64,000 bases of DNA from Chloroflexota bacterium (GTDB lineage: Bacteria; Chloroflexota; Anaerolineae; Aggregatilineales; Phototrophicaceae), in the NCBI GenBank assembly GCA_014338005.1, contig QUBZ01000003.1, forward strand, positions 1 to 64,000, written 5' to 3'. The translations under genes were made by a program, and so were the position numbers. The notes under the pieces were generated by a model. The model saw only the letters and a list, made by a program, of their open reading frames with translations, searched no databases and was not told the DNA's origin. The stretch's first letter is position 1, and every line of letters begins with the position of its first letter. This document shows, piece after piece, positions 42,062-51,694 of the stretch.

Positions 42062-42105
42062 ATTAAGTACTGAGTGCTGAGTTTTAAGTGCTGAGTCAAG
42101 ACAAA
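42062..42105. repeat. Dispersed AAGTNCTGAGT motif cluster
   Basis: The gap between rlmB and frr contains AAGTACTGAGTGCTGAGTTT and AAGTGCTGAGT in tandem. Related AAGTTCCGAGT/AAGTGCCGAGT units occur at about 18570, 20970, 24230, 25070 and 42903, always in intergenic DNA. Confidence 0.6.
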
Positions 42106-42120
42106 ACACGGCACTCCAAA

Positions 42121-42882
42121 TCAGGCACGTTCCCAGCCCGGCCAGCCGCGCGCCTGCCAGGCGGCGTACAGGGCAATCGAACCGGCGGTCGCCACGTTCA
42201 GGCTTGCCAGGTGGCCGCGCATCGGCAGCGTCAGCAGCAGGTCGCAGGTATCGCGCACCAGCCGGCGCATCCCCTCGCCCTCGCTGCCCAGGACAAGGCC
42301 GAGCGCCATATCCAGCCGGGTGCTGTCCAGCGGGTTGAGGTCGGTCCCGGCTTCCAGGCCGACAATCCAGATGTCCTGTTCCTTTAATTCCTTCATGGTG
42401 TTCACCAGGTTTGTCACCTGGGCGACCTGTAAATATTCCACCGCGCCGGACGAAGCGTTAACGACGGCAGGCGTGATGCTGACGCCGCGCCGCTCCTGGA
42501 GGATGACGCCATGCACGCCGACGGCATCCGCCACGCGCAGCAGCACGCCCACATTCTGCGGGTCTTTGAGCAGGTCTAAAACCAGGATAAAGGGTTTTTC
42601 GCCGCGCTGCCGGGCCAGCGCCAGCATCTCCTCGACCCCGACATAAGGATATGCGCCCACGCGCAGCGCCGTACTCTGGTGGCTGCCGCCGTCGCACACA
42701 TCATCCAGAATGCGGCGCGCCACACGCTGAATTTTAATGCCGCGTTCCTGCGCCAGCTTCACGATCTGGGCGACCTGGCCTTTTTCCTCGACCGTTTCGG
42801 CCAGCAAAAGCTGCTCGACGCCGCGCCGCCCGGCGCGCAGCGTTTCCATCACCGCCCAGTGTCCATACACAAATTCGGCCAT
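42121..42882 (-). CDS. rlmB: 23S rRNA 2'-O-methyltransferase RlmB-like (SpoU family)
   Basis: This 253-residue SpoU enzyme methylates a ribose in 23S rRNA. The N-terminal RNA-binding part begins MAEFVYGHWAVMETLRAG. The knotted SPOUT domain shows DPQNVGVLLRVADAVGVHGV, LVLGSEGEGMRRLVRD and MRGHLASLNVATAGSIALY. These are the three SPOUT motifs of RlmB/TrmH. It is on the same strand as cysS upstream and frr downstream, consistent with a translation gene cluster. The precise modified base (G2251 in E. coli) is inferred from the RlmB-type N-terminus. Confidence 0.9.
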   Translation of the reverse strand: MAEFVYGHWAVMETLRAGRRGVEQLLLAETVEEKGQVAQIVKLAQERGIKIQRVARRILDDVCDGGSHQSTALRVGAYPYVGVEEMLALARQRGEKPFILVLDLLKDPQNVGVLLRVADAVGVHGVILQERRGVSITPAVVNASSGAVEYLQVAQVTNLVNTMKELKEQDIWIVGLEAGTDLNPLDSTRLDMALGLVLGSEGEGMRRLVRDTCDLLLTLPMRGHLASLNVATAGSIALYAAWQARGWPGWERA

Positions 42883-42902
42883 GTTTATAACTCCGCTGCT
42901 TA

Positions 42903-42959
42903 AGTTCCGAGTTCCGAGTTAAAAAGGCCGCCGCTGTCCTCGACTCGGCGCTCGGAACT
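42903..42959. repeat. Inverted AGTTCCGAG repeat
   Basis: AGTTCCGAG (42903-42911) and CTCGGAACT (42951-42959) form a perfect 9-bp dyad between cysS and rlmB. It shares its arm with the dispersed AAGTTCCGAGT motif. Confidence 0.65.
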
Positions 42960-42973
42960 AAACAACTTATCGC

Positions 42974-44416
42974 TTAATTCGTCCGCCATACCGTCCCGTC
43001 GGGGCGGTCTTCCAGGATAACACCCAGCGCCTTCAGTTCGTCGCGGATGCGGTCGCTGGTGGCGAAATCCCTGTTTTTGCGCGCCTCCGCCCGCAGGCTG
43101 ATGAGCAGGCCGATCAACCCGGCCTCACGCCGGCTGTCGCCGCCGGCTGCTTCTGCCGCCGGAATCAGCCCCAGCACGTCCCCGCCGAGTTCCCGGTAGG
43201 TCGTTTCAATCGCTTCCAGCACGCCGCGCCCGACCGCCGCGCCGCTGTTAAGCAGGGTGTTCACGTCGCGCGTTAGCTCTTGCAGGGCGGCGATGGCTTT
43301 GGGCGAGTTGAAGTCGTCGTCCATCGCGGCCAGAAAATCGCGCCGGGTTTCGTCCAGGCGGGGCAGAATGCCGTTCCCGGCGTCGCCTTCCGGCGCGTCA
43401 TTTTTCATCTGCCGCGCCAGCCGCACCGCGCCGTACAGCCGTTCCCAGCCGTTGGCCGCCGCCGTCAGCGACTCAGCGGTGTAATCCACCGGGCTGCTGT
43501 AGTGCGCGCTGTAAACGAACATGCGGATCACTTCCGGGCGGTGCTGTTTAAGCGCGTCCTTGATGGTGATGAAATTGCCCAGGCTTTTGGACATCTTGAT
43601 TCCGTCCACCGTCAGGCTGCCGACCAGAATCCAGTAGCGGGCGAAGTCGGCGTCATTGGCGCATTCGCTCTGGGCGATTTCCGACTCGTTATGGGGGAAG
43701 ATGTTATCCACGCCCCCGCCGTGAATGTCAAAGGTCGGCCCCAGGTATTTTTTCGCCATCGCTGAGCATTCGATGTGCCAGCCGGGGAAACCTTCGCCCC
43801 AGGGCGACTCCCAGCGCAGGATATGTTCCGGCTCGGCTTTTTTCCACAGCGCGAAGTCCTCCGGGTGGCGTTTTTCGTCGCGCACCGCCTCGCGGGAGCC
43901 GGCGGCCTGGGTTTCGATGCGCCGGTTGGAGAGCTTGCCGTAGTCCGGGGCGGTGGTCACGTCGAAGTAAACGCTGCCGTTGGCCTCGTAGGCGTGGCCT
44001 TTGGCGATCAGCGTTTCGATCATTTTGATCTGTTCCGGCACGTGGCCGCTGGCGCGCGGCGAAATATCGGGGCGGACGACGCCGAGCGCGTCCATATCCT
44101 CGAAGTAGCTGCGGGTGTAATACTCCACGATCTGCATCGGTTTGGCCTGCACCTGGGCAGCCTTCTTCAAAATGCGATCTTCGCCGCTGTCCAGCAGGTG
44201 GCCGACATCGGTCAGGTTTTGCACGTACAGCACATCGCAGCCGGTAAAACGCAGGTAGCGCACGATCATATCAAAAGAGAGATAGGTTTTGGCATGGCCC
44301 AGGTGGGCGTAATCCTGCACCGTCGGCCCGCAGACGTACATGCCTACGCGCCCCGGTTCGAGCGGCACGAAGTCCTGTTTTTCGCGGCCCAGAACGTTAT
44401 AAATCTTCAAAGGCAT
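42974..44416 (-). CDS. cysS: Cysteinyl-tRNA synthetase
   Basis: This 480-residue class I synthetase charges tRNA-Cys. The zinc-site Cys is in [20 protein letters not shown], which also holds the HLGH ATP motif. [12 protein letters not shown] and [15 protein letters not shown] supply the other zinc ligands, and IKMSKSLGN is the KMSKS motif. I start at ATG 44416 ([10 protein letters not shown]), since the frame upstream to 44464 overlaps divergent regulatory DNA and lacks family sequence; AAGGAAA lies about 13 bases before the ATG. Confidence 0.95.
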   Translation of the reverse strand: MPLKIYNVLGREKQDFVPLEPGRVGMYVCGPTVQDYAHLGHAKTYLSFDMIVRYLRFTGCDVLYVQNLTDVGHLLDSGEDRILKKAAQVQAKPMQIVEYYTRSYFEDMDALGVVRPDISPRASGHVPEQIKMIETLIAKGHAYEANGSVYFDVTTAPDYGKLSNRRIETQAAGSREAVRDEKRHPEDFALWKKAEPEHILRWESPWGEGFPGWHIECSAMAKKYLGPTFDIHGGGVDNIFPHNESEIAQSECANDADFARYWILVGSLTVDGIKMSKSLGNFITIKDALKQHRPEVIRMFVYSAHYSSPVDYTAESLTAAANGWERLYGAVRLARQMKNDAPEGDAGNGILPRLDETRRDFLAAMDDDFNSPKAIAALQELTRDVNTLLNSGAAVGRGVLEAIETTYRELGGDVLGLIPAAEAAGGDSRREAGLIGLLISLRAEARKNRDFATSDRIRDELKALGVILEDRPDGTVWRTN

Positions 44417-44600
44417 AACCCGGCCCGTTTCCTTATAGTTGTTTATCATCCGAAGCAATCTCATTTTAACGCAGAACAGAGGGTCAGCCTATATCGAAAA
44501 TCGCCATCCACAGCCGAGGGACACGGCGCGGGCGGACTTCTGCTATACTGGGCGCAGATGGGTTGGCCGCGTGAGAGAACAAACAGAGGAAACAGGCAAA

Positions 44601-46127
44601 ATGCACAAATGGGTGCTGTTGATGGTGATTCTGCTGCTGGCGCATCCTGCCGCCGCCCAGGGTGAAAGCTGGACGGCCTGGCTGTTCGACGGCGCGACCG
44701 GCGTGATGACCCGTGTTAACGAGGCCGGCGAAGTGGATTCGTTCGCGCTGCCGCTGCCGCCGGGTTTCGACCGCTACCCGCGCCGCGCCGCCGTCGGGCA
44801 TGGCGGCACGCCGTTCGCCTATGTGGTGTATAACAGCGCCACCTTTCAGGGGCAGCTGGTCATCAGCGGGCGGGATGGCCTGCAAGCGGCCTTCAGCCTG
44901 CCGCTGACGACTGCCGATACGTTCGAGTTTAATGCCGATGAGGACGTGTTCAACGACGATAATACCGCCCTGGCGTTCGGTTACAGCCTGGACGGCGGCG
45001 GCTGGGCCGTCGTCGTGGTGGATACGCGCACCGGCGCAATCGCCCACACACTGCGCGCCGACGATACGCTGGTGGGCGTGCTGGGCATCCCCGGCGGTTA
45101 CGGCCTGACGCCGGTCGTGCGGCGCTTTTTGGGGCGGGAAGTGATTTTCACGCTGGTGCAGTCCGGCACGGAAGGCGCTGCCGAATACGACAGCTACGCC
45201 TGGAATCTGGATACCGGCGCGCTGGCGGCACATCCCGGTTATCCGGGGCTGCAAGCCGACACGCTGCCGTCAACCGGCGAAACGGTGATGGCGCTGTACG
45301 ACGCCCGGCTGCCCAACCAGAGCGACTCGTTCATCTTCTTCCAGGCCAATACGCTGCACGTTTACGAGCCGGTCAGCGGCGCGCGGTTTCCGTTTTATAA
45401 CACGCCCGGCGAATCGCTGTTCGGGGCGCGGTTCATCCAGAACGGCGAACTGGTGCTGGTGAACGCCGGCAGCGCGGACGGCACATTCAGCCAGTGGCGC
45501 GTCGTCCGGCGGGATGGCAATGTGGCCGGGGCGTTGCCGTCGGCGGTGGTGATTGATGATGTGGCCGGCCTGCCGGAAGGTTTTCTGTACACCACCGGCG
45601 CATTTAACCCCGGCGCGACCACGCTGGTTTACGTCAACACGCGCGGCGGCCTGAACGCCGGCGCGCCGGTGTGGACGAGCGCCCCTAACGCGCAGCCGGT
45701 GATCGTGTGGGCGGGCGGCGCGGCGGCTTCGACGGTGGCGCTGTTACCCTGGGCGCAGATCGCCGAACCCGTTTATGCGCCCGGCGTGGCGGCAGCGGCA
45801 TTTGTCGGGGCGCCGGTCCCCGCGCTGGTTTCGCCGGGGCAGATCGCGGCGGCGACCCCGGCCATCGGCGGTTTTCTGGCGGTGGGCGGCCTGGCGACGA
45901 TCAATACCACGCAGGGCGATAACCTGAATGTGCGGCTTGGCCCCGGCACGAACTTCGCCATCGCCGGCAAGCTGCCCAGCGGCGCGCGCGTGACGCTGCT
46001 GGAAGGGCCGCGTTTTGCCGAAGGGCTGACGTGGTGGAAAATCCGCGCCGCCAGCGGCCTGGAAGGCTGGGCGGTGGAAAGCGTGAACGACAACGGCACG
46101 CGCCTGCAAACCCTCCTGCCGGGGTGA
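44601..46127 (+). CDS. Secreted protein with C-terminal SH3-like domain
   Basis: The 508-residue product has a signal peptide (WVLLMVILLLAHPAAAQ, cleavage likely after AAA). A large segment of about 400 residues with repeated SAWLFDGATG- and GYSLDGGGWAVVVVD-like strands resembles a beta-propeller. A bacterial SH3-like domain follows at about 430-505 (NVRLGPGTNFAIAGKLPSGA, WWKIRAASGLEGWAVE). SH3b domains of this sort bind cell-wall peptides. AGAGGA lies upstream of the ATG at 44601. It is divergent from cysS. Confidence 0.72.
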   Translation: MHKWVLLMVILLLAHPAAAQGESWTAWLFDGATGVMTRVNEAGEVDSFALPLPPGFDRYPRRAAVGHGGTPFAYVVYNSATFQGQLVISGRDGLQAAFSLPLTTADTFEFNADEDVFNDDNTALAFGYSLDGGGWAVVVVDTRTGAIAHTLRADDTLVGVLGIPGGYGLTPVVRRFLGREVIFTLVQSGTEGAAEYDSYAWNLDTGALAAHPGYPGLQADTLPSTGETVMALYDARLPNQSDSFIFFQANTLHVYEPVSGARFPFYNTPGESLFGARFIQNGELVLVNAGSADGTFSQWRVVRRDGNVAGALPSAVVIDDVAGLPEGFLYTTGAFNPGATTLVYVNTRGGLNAGAPVWTSAPNAQPVIVWAGGAAASTVALLPWAQIAEPVYAPGVAAAAFVGAPVPALVSPGQIAAATPAIGGFLAVGGLATINTTQGDNLNVRLGPGTNFAIAGKLPSGARVTLLEGPRFAEGLTWWKIRAASGLEGWAVESVNDNGTRLQTLLPG

Positions 46128-46150
46128 AATTGGGGTGTTGAGGTGAAAAG

Positions 46151-46603
46151 TCAGTTCCAGGAAAGCAGGCTGCCGATGGCGTGGCGCTGGTGCCGGCGCT
46201 GGAGCGCGGCGGCGCGCGCGTCTGGGTGCAGCATCCCGGCGATGGCCGCCTGCGAGCTGCGAATGGCCGGCGCCAGGTCGCTGCTGGCGAGGGCTTCGCC
46301 GTAAGCGCAACAGGTAATCAGGTGGTTGATTTCGCGCGCCAGGTCGCCGACTGCCGCCAGATCGAGCGTAAGCTGGTGCTGCCACCAGGGCCAGCGGGGC
46401 AGCGGCTCTACCAGCGCGTCGGTATCGAGCAGTTGGGCGATTTCGCGCTGTTTTTCAAAAATGGCGTGCGCCAGGCGGTGCGCTTCGATGGGGGTAGTGG
46501 GGGAAAGCCGGTTGAGCTTGGCGTAACGGGCTTGAAAACGGGTGGTCAGGTCGGTCAGTTCGGCGGCCTGGGTTGCAAGGGTGATGGCGATACTCGTATT
46601 CAC
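46151..46603 (-). CDS. Helical protein of unknown function
   Basis: The 150-residue protein is rich in Ala, Leu, His and Gln and predicted all-helical, including AAELTDLTTRFQARYAKLNR, HRLAHAIFEKQREIAQLLDT and DLAREINHLITCCAYGEAL. I recognise no family. GGAGAT lies 6 bases before the GTG at 46603, which is preferred over an upstream ATG at 46639. It converges on the SH3 protein gene, with 23 bases between. Confidence 0.6.
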   Translation of the reverse strand: MNTSIAITLATQAAELTDLTTRFQARYAKLNRLSPTTPIEAHRLAHAIFEKQREIAQLLDTDALVEPLPRWPWWQHQLTLDLAAVGDLAREINHLITCCAYGEALASSDLAPAIRSSQAAIAGMLHPDARAAALQRRHQRHAIGSLLSWN

Positions 46604-46722
46604 GAAATCTCCTGGCGCGAAGCCAATGCTTGTCCACACAAAGCGGTTAGCGCCAAACGCTAACCGCTCCGATTTAGATTCAGTCTAACACAGCCCGCCG
46701 CCGGGAACAATTGTGAAACGAT

Positions 46723-47589
46723 TCACGAGACGATGTTCGGGGCAAAATCCTCGGCAAACTGCGGCGGGATGCGGATAGGCTGCATGGTGCGGACATCCAC
46801 CCACACCCACAGCGTATTGGCGCGCGCCACCAGTTCGCCGTCGCGGGCGCGTTTGATGGTGTAACAGCGGGTGGCGGTGGCGCGTTTGGCCCCGGAGACC
46901 CAGGTCGCCAGCTCCAGTTCGTCATCCAGGACGGCAGGCTGCCGGTATTCGATGTGGTGCTTGCGGGCGACGACGGCGAAACCGGCGGCCAGACTGCGCG
47001 AAGTCGGCCAGCCGTAAGCCGTCGCCACCTGGATGCCGCAGTCTTCGATGTAGTTGAGATAAGCGGCGTTGTTGACGTGCTGCGCGGTATCAATGTCGCG
47101 CCATTCGACGCGCCGGCGCTGGATATAAACGCCCGGCGGCGGGGGCGGCTGCGCCGGGAAGGGCGGGCGGGGCGCGGCGGGCGGCAGCCCGTCCGGGGCG
47201 AAAGCCGCGATCATCTCCGGCGGGATGGTGGCCGGGCGCAGCGTGGCCGCGTCCAGGTAAACCCAGTCGGTGCTGGCGCGCGCCACCTGCCGGCCGTCCC
47301 GGTAAAATTCGTATAGGCGGCGCGACCGCACGCGGCGAAAATCCGCCACCCAGGTTTTGATGGTCACTTCGTCGCGGTAGCGCAGGGGCAGCAGATATTC
47401 GATTTCGGTTTCCCGCGCCAGCCACAGCGTCCCGATTTCCTGATACCGCGCCTGGGAATAACCGACGGCGGCGCTGGCCTCGAAGGCGGCTTCCTCCATG
47501 TAGCGGGCATAATTGGCGTTATTCAGGTGGCCGTAGGCGTCACATTCATAATGGCGCACACGGAAGGTGGCCGTATGGACTGCGGGCAT
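46723..47589 (-). CDS. Tandem hotdog acyl-thioesterase
   Basis: This 288-residue protein contains two hotdog domains in tandem, both resembling YbgC/4HBT or acyl-ACP thioesterases. The first has FRVRHYECDAYGHLNNANYA, with Asp/Asn in the catalytic loop. The second has RRRVEWRDIDTAQHVNNAAY. Each is followed by a similar block with EIEYL/HIEYR and a W-containing strand (STDWVYLDA, RANTLWVWVD). This is the FAT/double-hotdog pattern of acyl-ACP or acyl-CoA thioesterases. GGGGG precedes the ATG at 47589. Substrate chain length is unknown. Confidence 0.85.
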   Translation of the reverse strand: MPAVHTATFRVRHYECDAYGHLNNANYARYMEEAAFEASAAVGYSQARYQEIGTLWLARETEIEYLLPLRYRDEVTIKTWVADFRRVRSRRLYEFYRDGRQVARASTDWVYLDAATLRPATIPPEMIAAFAPDGLPPAAPRPPFPAQPPPPPGVYIQRRRVEWRDIDTAQHVNNAAYLNYIEDCGIQVATAYGWPTSRSLAAGFAVVARKHHIEYRQPAVLDDELELATWVSGAKRATATRCYTIKRARDGELVARANTLWVWVDVRTMQPIRIPPQFAEDFAPNIVS

Positions 47590-47669
47590 GGTTTCCCCCA
47601 TCAAACCGGCGGCATTTGAGCGTCCGAATTTACAGTATAATGTGAAAAAATGCACAAGGTGTTCGTTTT

Positions 47670-47882
47670 ATGGAAAACTGCCTGTATCTCGAAAAGTGTC
47701 CGATCTTTCGTTATTTTAAGCATTATGCCCAGGTCGTATATATGGAAATGTACTGCCAGGGCGGCTACCAGCAGTGCCAGCGTTACCAACTGCGGCAGAA
47801 AGGCGAACCTGTGCCGGATAACCTGCTGCCGCACGGCGGAACGCTGTGGGATGACCAGATGCGCCCGCCGAAATTCGACTGA
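47670..47882 (+). CDS. Cys-rich small protein
   Basis: A 70-residue protein with six-ish cysteines in the pattern CLYLEKCPIF, YCQGGYQQCQRY, then GEPVPDNLLPHG. I recall small proteins with this CxxxxCPFF and C-x-RY-VP-LLP look in other bacteria, but have no functional name for them. It could bind zinc. AAGG lies about 11 bases before the ATG. It starts just upstream of and divergent from the thioesterase gene. Confidence 0.6.
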   Translation: MENCLYLEKCPIFRYFKHYAQVVYMEMYCQGGYQQCQRYQLRQKGEPVPDNLLPHGGTLWDDQMRPPKFD

Positions 47883-47896
47883 GGCCGCGTCTCGTC

Positions 47897-48301
47897 TCAC
47901 TCGAACAGCAGCCAGGCCAGCGCCTCGCCGCGCCGGTCTGCCGTAAAAAAGCGCGTTTTGTCCTGCTGAGGGGCCAGCGCGTGAATAAAATCATCCACGA
48001 AGTTCAGCAGCGCCCCTGCCCGGTGCAAAACGGCGGTGCGCCCGCGCGCGCGGTTTGGAATCTGCGCCTCCAGGCGGCGGAACCGCTGCGCCATCGCCAC
48101 CAGCGAAACGCCCCGGCTGCTGTGCGCCACATCCACCAGATACCGCAGCGTCCGGTCGGGCGGCGTTTCGATCAGGAGGCGCTCCAGGATGGCAAAAAAC
48201 TGATCTATATCGGCTTTGCCCGGCTCGATAAATACGAATTCGTGAATGTCGCTGTCCAGATGGTTATACATCAATCCGGGTTGAGCGGCACTTTCCGTCA
48301 T
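47897..48301 (-). CDS. Small STAS/SpoIIAA-like domain protein
   Basis: A 134-residue cytosolic protein with the strand-helix pattern of SpoIIAA-like (STAS-related) domains: HEFVFIEPGKADIDQFFAIL, RYLVDVAHSSRGVSLVAMAQ and RTAVLHRAGALLNFVDDFIH. Its C-terminal TRFFTADRRGEALAWL fits the last helix. Related proteins in the group occur near regulators, but no kinase or phosphatase is adjacent. I start it at ATG 48301, with GGAG about 10 bases upstream. Confidence 0.6.
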   Translation of the reverse strand: MTESAAQPGLMYNHLDSDIHEFVFIEPGKADIDQFFAILERLLIETPPDRTLRYLVDVAHSSRGVSLVAMAQRFRRLEAQIPNRARGRTAVLHRAGALLNFVDDFIHALAPQQDKTRFFTADRRGEALAWLLFE

Positions 48302-48378
48302 CGCGTTACGACTCCGCAACCACTCAGCAGGTTTTTGACGAAACAGCTTACAGAATCCAGCGCGATTGTCAAGAACCA

Positions 48379-49143
48379 TCACCGTTTTAAACCACGCGCC
48401 AGCAGGTCGGCCACATGGACGACGCGGCGCGGACGCCCGGCGCGGCCCAGGCCGCCGTTGATCTGCATCAGGCAGCTTACATCGCCGGTAACGATTACGT
48501 CCGCCGGGCAGGCTTCGATGCGGGCGATTTTGTCGCGCAGGATGGCGGCGCTGATGTTCGGCATTTTGACGGCGAACGTGCCGCCGAAACCGCAGCACTG
48601 GTCGTAGCCGTCCAGTTCAACCAGGCTGACACCCCGGACGCTGCCGACCAGCGCGCGCGCCTGCCGTCCCAGCCCCATCAGGCGCAGGCCATGACAGGCC
48701 TCGTGGAAAGCGACCGTCGTCGGCGGCAGGGCCGCGCCCAGATCGGTGATGCCCAGGCCGTCCACCAGATATTCGGTGAATTCCCAGGTGATGCTGGCCG
48801 CCCGCGCGGCCCGGTCGTACCAGCCCGGCTCGTCGCGGAACAGCTCCGGGTATTCGTGCCGCACCAGCGCGGCGCAGCTCCCGGATGGGGCAAGAATCAC
48901 GTCGGCGTCGTGGAAAGCCTCCAAAAAACGCCGGGCGGCGGCGCGGGCGTCATGCCGGAAGCCGGTGTTAAAAGCCGGCTGGCCGCAGCAGGTTTGCCCG
49001 GCGGGGAAGCGTGTTTCGATGCCCAGATGATCGAGGATTTCGACCACCGAAATGCCGGTCTGCGGGAAGATCATATCCACCAGGCAGGTGACAAACAGCG
49101 AAACCGGTTTGTAGCGTGGAGAGGGGCGCAGCAGGTCGGACAT
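48379..49143 (-). CDS. lutA: LutA-like iron-sulfur protein (CCG domains)
   Basis: The 254-residue protein has two CCG (heterodisulfide reductase-like) cysteine domains: an N-terminal one with TCCGQPAFNTG and a C-terminal one with YDQCCGFGGTFAVKM, with Cys in APSGSCAALV as a ligand. It matches LutA (YkgE), which with LutB and LutC oxidises L-lactate. LutB lies 47 kb away at the other end of this window and no LutC is seen. The ATG at 49143 has a weak ribosome site. The upstream GNAT gene is divergent. Confidence 0.85.
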   Translation of the reverse strand: MSDLLRPSPRYKPVSLFVTCLVDMIFPQTGISVVEILDHLGIETRFPAGQTCCGQPAFNTGFRHDARAAARRFLEAFHDADVILAPSGSCAALVRHEYPELFRDEPGWYDRAARAASITWEFTEYLVDGLGITDLGAALPPTTVAFHEACHGLRLMGLGRQARALVGSVRGVSLVELDGYDQCCGFGGTFAVKMPNISAAILRDKIARIEACPADVIVTGDVSCLMQINGGLGRAGRPRRVVHVADLLARGLKR

Positions 49144-49269
49144 AACTTTTTCCCTGAGTCTGGTCTATTGGCCTGATTGCCGGGACAGCCGCACATTCGA
49201 TAAGATGTCCGGTGAGGATGGGCGTTAAACCGTCCTCAACCTGGGCGATTGAATACAAAGGCTGATCTG

Positions 49270-49755
49270 ATGGACGAGACATTCGACATCCGCCCGGCAC
49301 GCTTGAGCGAAGCGCCGGTGATTGTAACGCACCGCCGCCGAATGTTCGAGGACATGGGTTATACCGACCGGGACAGGTTGACCGAGCAGTCCGCCGCGTT
49401 CGCCGTCTGGCTGCGGGAACGCCTGGAAAACGGGCGCTATCGCGGCTGGTTCGCTGCCGCGCCGGGAGGAGCGATCGCTGCCGGGGCGGGGCTGTGGCTG
49501 ATGGACTGGCCGCCCGGCCCGATGGGGGCCGCGCCGTTCCGGGGTTATATCCTCAACGTTTACACCGAGCCGGCCTTCCGGCGGTGTGGGCTGGCGCGGC
49601 GGCTGGTGCAAACCATCATCGAATGGTGTTATGCCCAGGGCATCACGGCCATCAGCCTGCACGCCAGCGACCAGGGACGCCCGGTGTACGAAACCCTGGG
49701 TTTTGAACCCACCAATGAAATGCGGCTGTTTAAACCTAAAGCACCAGCCGGCTGA
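49270..49755 (+). CDS. GNAT-family N-acetyltransferase
   Basis: This 161-residue protein has the GNAT core. The acetyl-CoA loop reads EPAFRRCGLARRLVQTII, preceded by YILNVYTEPAF and followed by ISLHASDQGRPVYETLGFEP. The substrate may be a small molecule or a protein amino group. I start it at ATG 49270; an upstream ATG at 49249 has no better site. It is divergent from lutA and converges on the PPC-domain gene, with which it overlaps by 20 bases. Confidence 0.85.
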   Translation: MDETFDIRPARLSEAPVIVTHRRRMFEDMGYTDRDRLTEQSAAFAVWLRERLENGRYRGWFAAAPGGAIAAGAGLWLMDWPPGPMGAAPFRGYILNVYTEPAFRRCGLARRLVQTIIEWCYAQGITAISLHASDQGRPVYETLGFEPTNEMRLFKPKAPAG

Positions 49756-51559
49756 CCGCCAGTTCAAAAATGCCGGCGCTCAGATAACCGTTGATCCGCA
49801 CGCGGTATGTGCCGTCTGCCGGCAGCGTGACGATAAAATAGGGATTCAGGTCGCCCTCGAAGTCGTCCACCTCCAGCAGCAGCGTGCCGTCCGGGGCGAC
49901 CAGCGCCGCCACCGGGTCGAGTTCGCTGCCGGGCTGCGCCGCGACGCGCACTTCGATCTGCTCCCCGGCCTGCCCCTGGAACGGGTAAAACAGATAGGTA
50001 TCCCTGGGCGCGAAATCGTCCACCAGCAGCGCCGGCACGATGCGCAGCTGCGGCGTGGGCGTGGGCGACAGGCGGATGGCGCGCCATACCAGCGAATACT
50101 CCGCGCGCGACCCGGAAGCCGCCACCCGCAAGAAATACAGCCCCGTAACCGGCGCGCGCGCCGCCGCGATGACCGTATCGCCGCCGGCGGCGCGGCTGCC
50201 CTGGGCGACCGGCGAACCGTCCGGCGCGACCAGTTCTAACGACAGTTCGATCCCAGCGTTAACCGGGCGGGCGGCGGCGTTGATTTCGTCGCCGGCGCGC
50301 AGGAACAGACTCCACAGGTCGCGGGCGGCGCGTAACGACAGGCCGGCGTTCACCGGCTGGTCGGGTTCAATGCGCCCGCGCCGTACGTCCTCGCGGGTGG
50401 GGCCTTCGCCGTAAGCGATGATAAATTCGCCGGTTGTGCCGTCTTCCGCCGTGACGTAGGCCAGGTACACGCCGGCTTCCGGGACATTCAGCGCCGGGAT
50501 AAGCGCCTCACCCGCGCTGCCCGCCGCCGCGCCGGATGCTGTAGCAGCCTGTTCGCCCAGCGGGTTGTACAGTTCCAGGCGCGGGACCAGCGCCGACCCC
50601 GCCGCCGGTCGAACGCCCAGGCTGATAACCGCGCCGGCGGCAGCCTCGATGGCGTAGCGGGCCACGTCGCCGGGGCGGGGCAAACTGCCGAGCGCCGGGA
50701 TGTGGTCGGCCAGGCGGCCATCGGCGGGCGCGGCAAACGCCGGCGTCAGGATGTCAAGGATGGGCGTCGGCGTAGGATGGACGATCACCGTCGCCGTAAC
50801 CGGGAAAGCCGCCGCGCCGACCAGCAGGCTCAGTTCGTAACCGCCGATGAAGTCGTCACCGCCGGCCTGGATGCTGTATGTGCCGTCGTCCGGCAGGCGG
50901 ATATTGCGTAAAAAGGCCGCCCGGTCGCCGCCGCTGTTATCGTCGGTCGCCAGCGCCGCGCCGTCCGGGCCGTAGAGCGTCAGCACCGGGTCTACCGTGC
51001 CGGAGATGCGCCGCATGGCGATGCTGGCGTACTGCCCCGCCCGCCCGGCGAAGGTATACACGTGGCGCTCGCCCGCGCCGGCGAATGCCCCGGTGCGTAT
51101 TTCGCCGCTCATCAGCGCGCCGATCACATCCCCCAGGGCGGCGTAATAGGGCGGCGTGGGCGTCGGCACGCCGACCACTTCCGGCAGGGGCGAGGGCGTG
51201 ACGGCGGCGGGGTCGGGGCGGTCGGTGTAGCTGAGGCTCAGCTCATACGGGCCGCTGCCGCTGACCTGCACCGTGTACAGGGCGTCCGCCGGCAGCGCGG
51301 TTTCGATCTGTTTACCCTGCCCCAGAAGCTCGCCCGCGCCGGAAAACAGCGCCAGCATCACATCATCCCCCAAAGCCCGCAGGCGAACGGCGTCCCCCTC
51401 CTGCGCGGCGAAACGCCAGATGTGCGGCTCGCCCGCCAGCACAGCGGAAACCGGCTGCCAGAAGTTGAGGATTCGGGCGGCAGGCGGCGGGGTCACAGGC
51501 GGCACATCGGGGCGGCAGGCCGCCAGCAGCAGCAGCGCGGCAGTCAACAGTCGAAACAT
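49736..51559 (-). CDS. Lipoprotein with tandem pre-peptidase (PPC-like) domains
   Basis: A 607-residue lipoprotein, MFRLLTAALLLLAAC, with mature residues from Cys. It contains about five copies of a beta-sandwich block with the pattern of PPC domains: HVYTFAGRAGQYASIAMRRI, DPVLTLYGPDGAALATDDNS, PLRLPDDGTYSIQAGGDDF-like strands. The copies differ in length and some are degenerate. Thr-Pro linkers separate them. PPC domains are often carried by secreted peptidases, but no peptidase is seen here. Surface exposure is likely. It converges on the GNAT gene with a short overlap. Confidence 0.75.
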   Translation of the reverse strand: MFRLLTAALLLLAACRPDVPPVTPPPAARILNFWQPVSAVLAGEPHIWRFAAQEGDAVRLRALGDDVMLALFSGAGELLGQGKQIETALPADALYTVQVSGSGPYELSLSYTDRPDPAAVTPSPLPEVVGVPTPTPPYYAALGDVIGALMSGEIRTGAFAGAGERHVYTFAGRAGQYASIAMRRISGTVDPVLTLYGPDGAALATDDNSGGDRAAFLRNIRLPDDGTYSIQAGGDDFIGGYELSLLVGAAAFPVTATVIVHPTPTPILDILTPAFAAPADGRLADHIPALGSLPRPGDVARYAIEAAAGAVISLGVRPAAGSALVPRLELYNPLGEQAATASGAAAGSAGEALIPALNVPEAGVYLAYVTAEDGTTGEFIIAYGEGPTREDVRRGRIEPDQPVNAGLSLRAARDLWSLFLRAGDEINAAARPVNAGIELSLELVAPDGSPVAQGSRAAGGDTVIAAARAPVTGLYFLRVAASGSRAEYSLVWRAIRLSPTPTPQLRIVPALLVDDFAPRDTYLFYPFQGQAGEQIEVRVAAQPGSELDPVAALVAPDGTLLLEVDDFEGDLNPYFIVTLPADGTYRVRINGYLSAGIFELAVSRLVL

Positions 51560-51694
51560 GGCGGCTCCATTTCGCCCGGCGAACCTGTGGCGGGATGAGG
51601 GCGTGTCCCATCCGGCGGAATCGTCGTGCAGGCGGCAAAAAATCCGGCTATAATGCCTGTTGTACCGCTCATCGTGAAGGCGGGCAAAATTACG

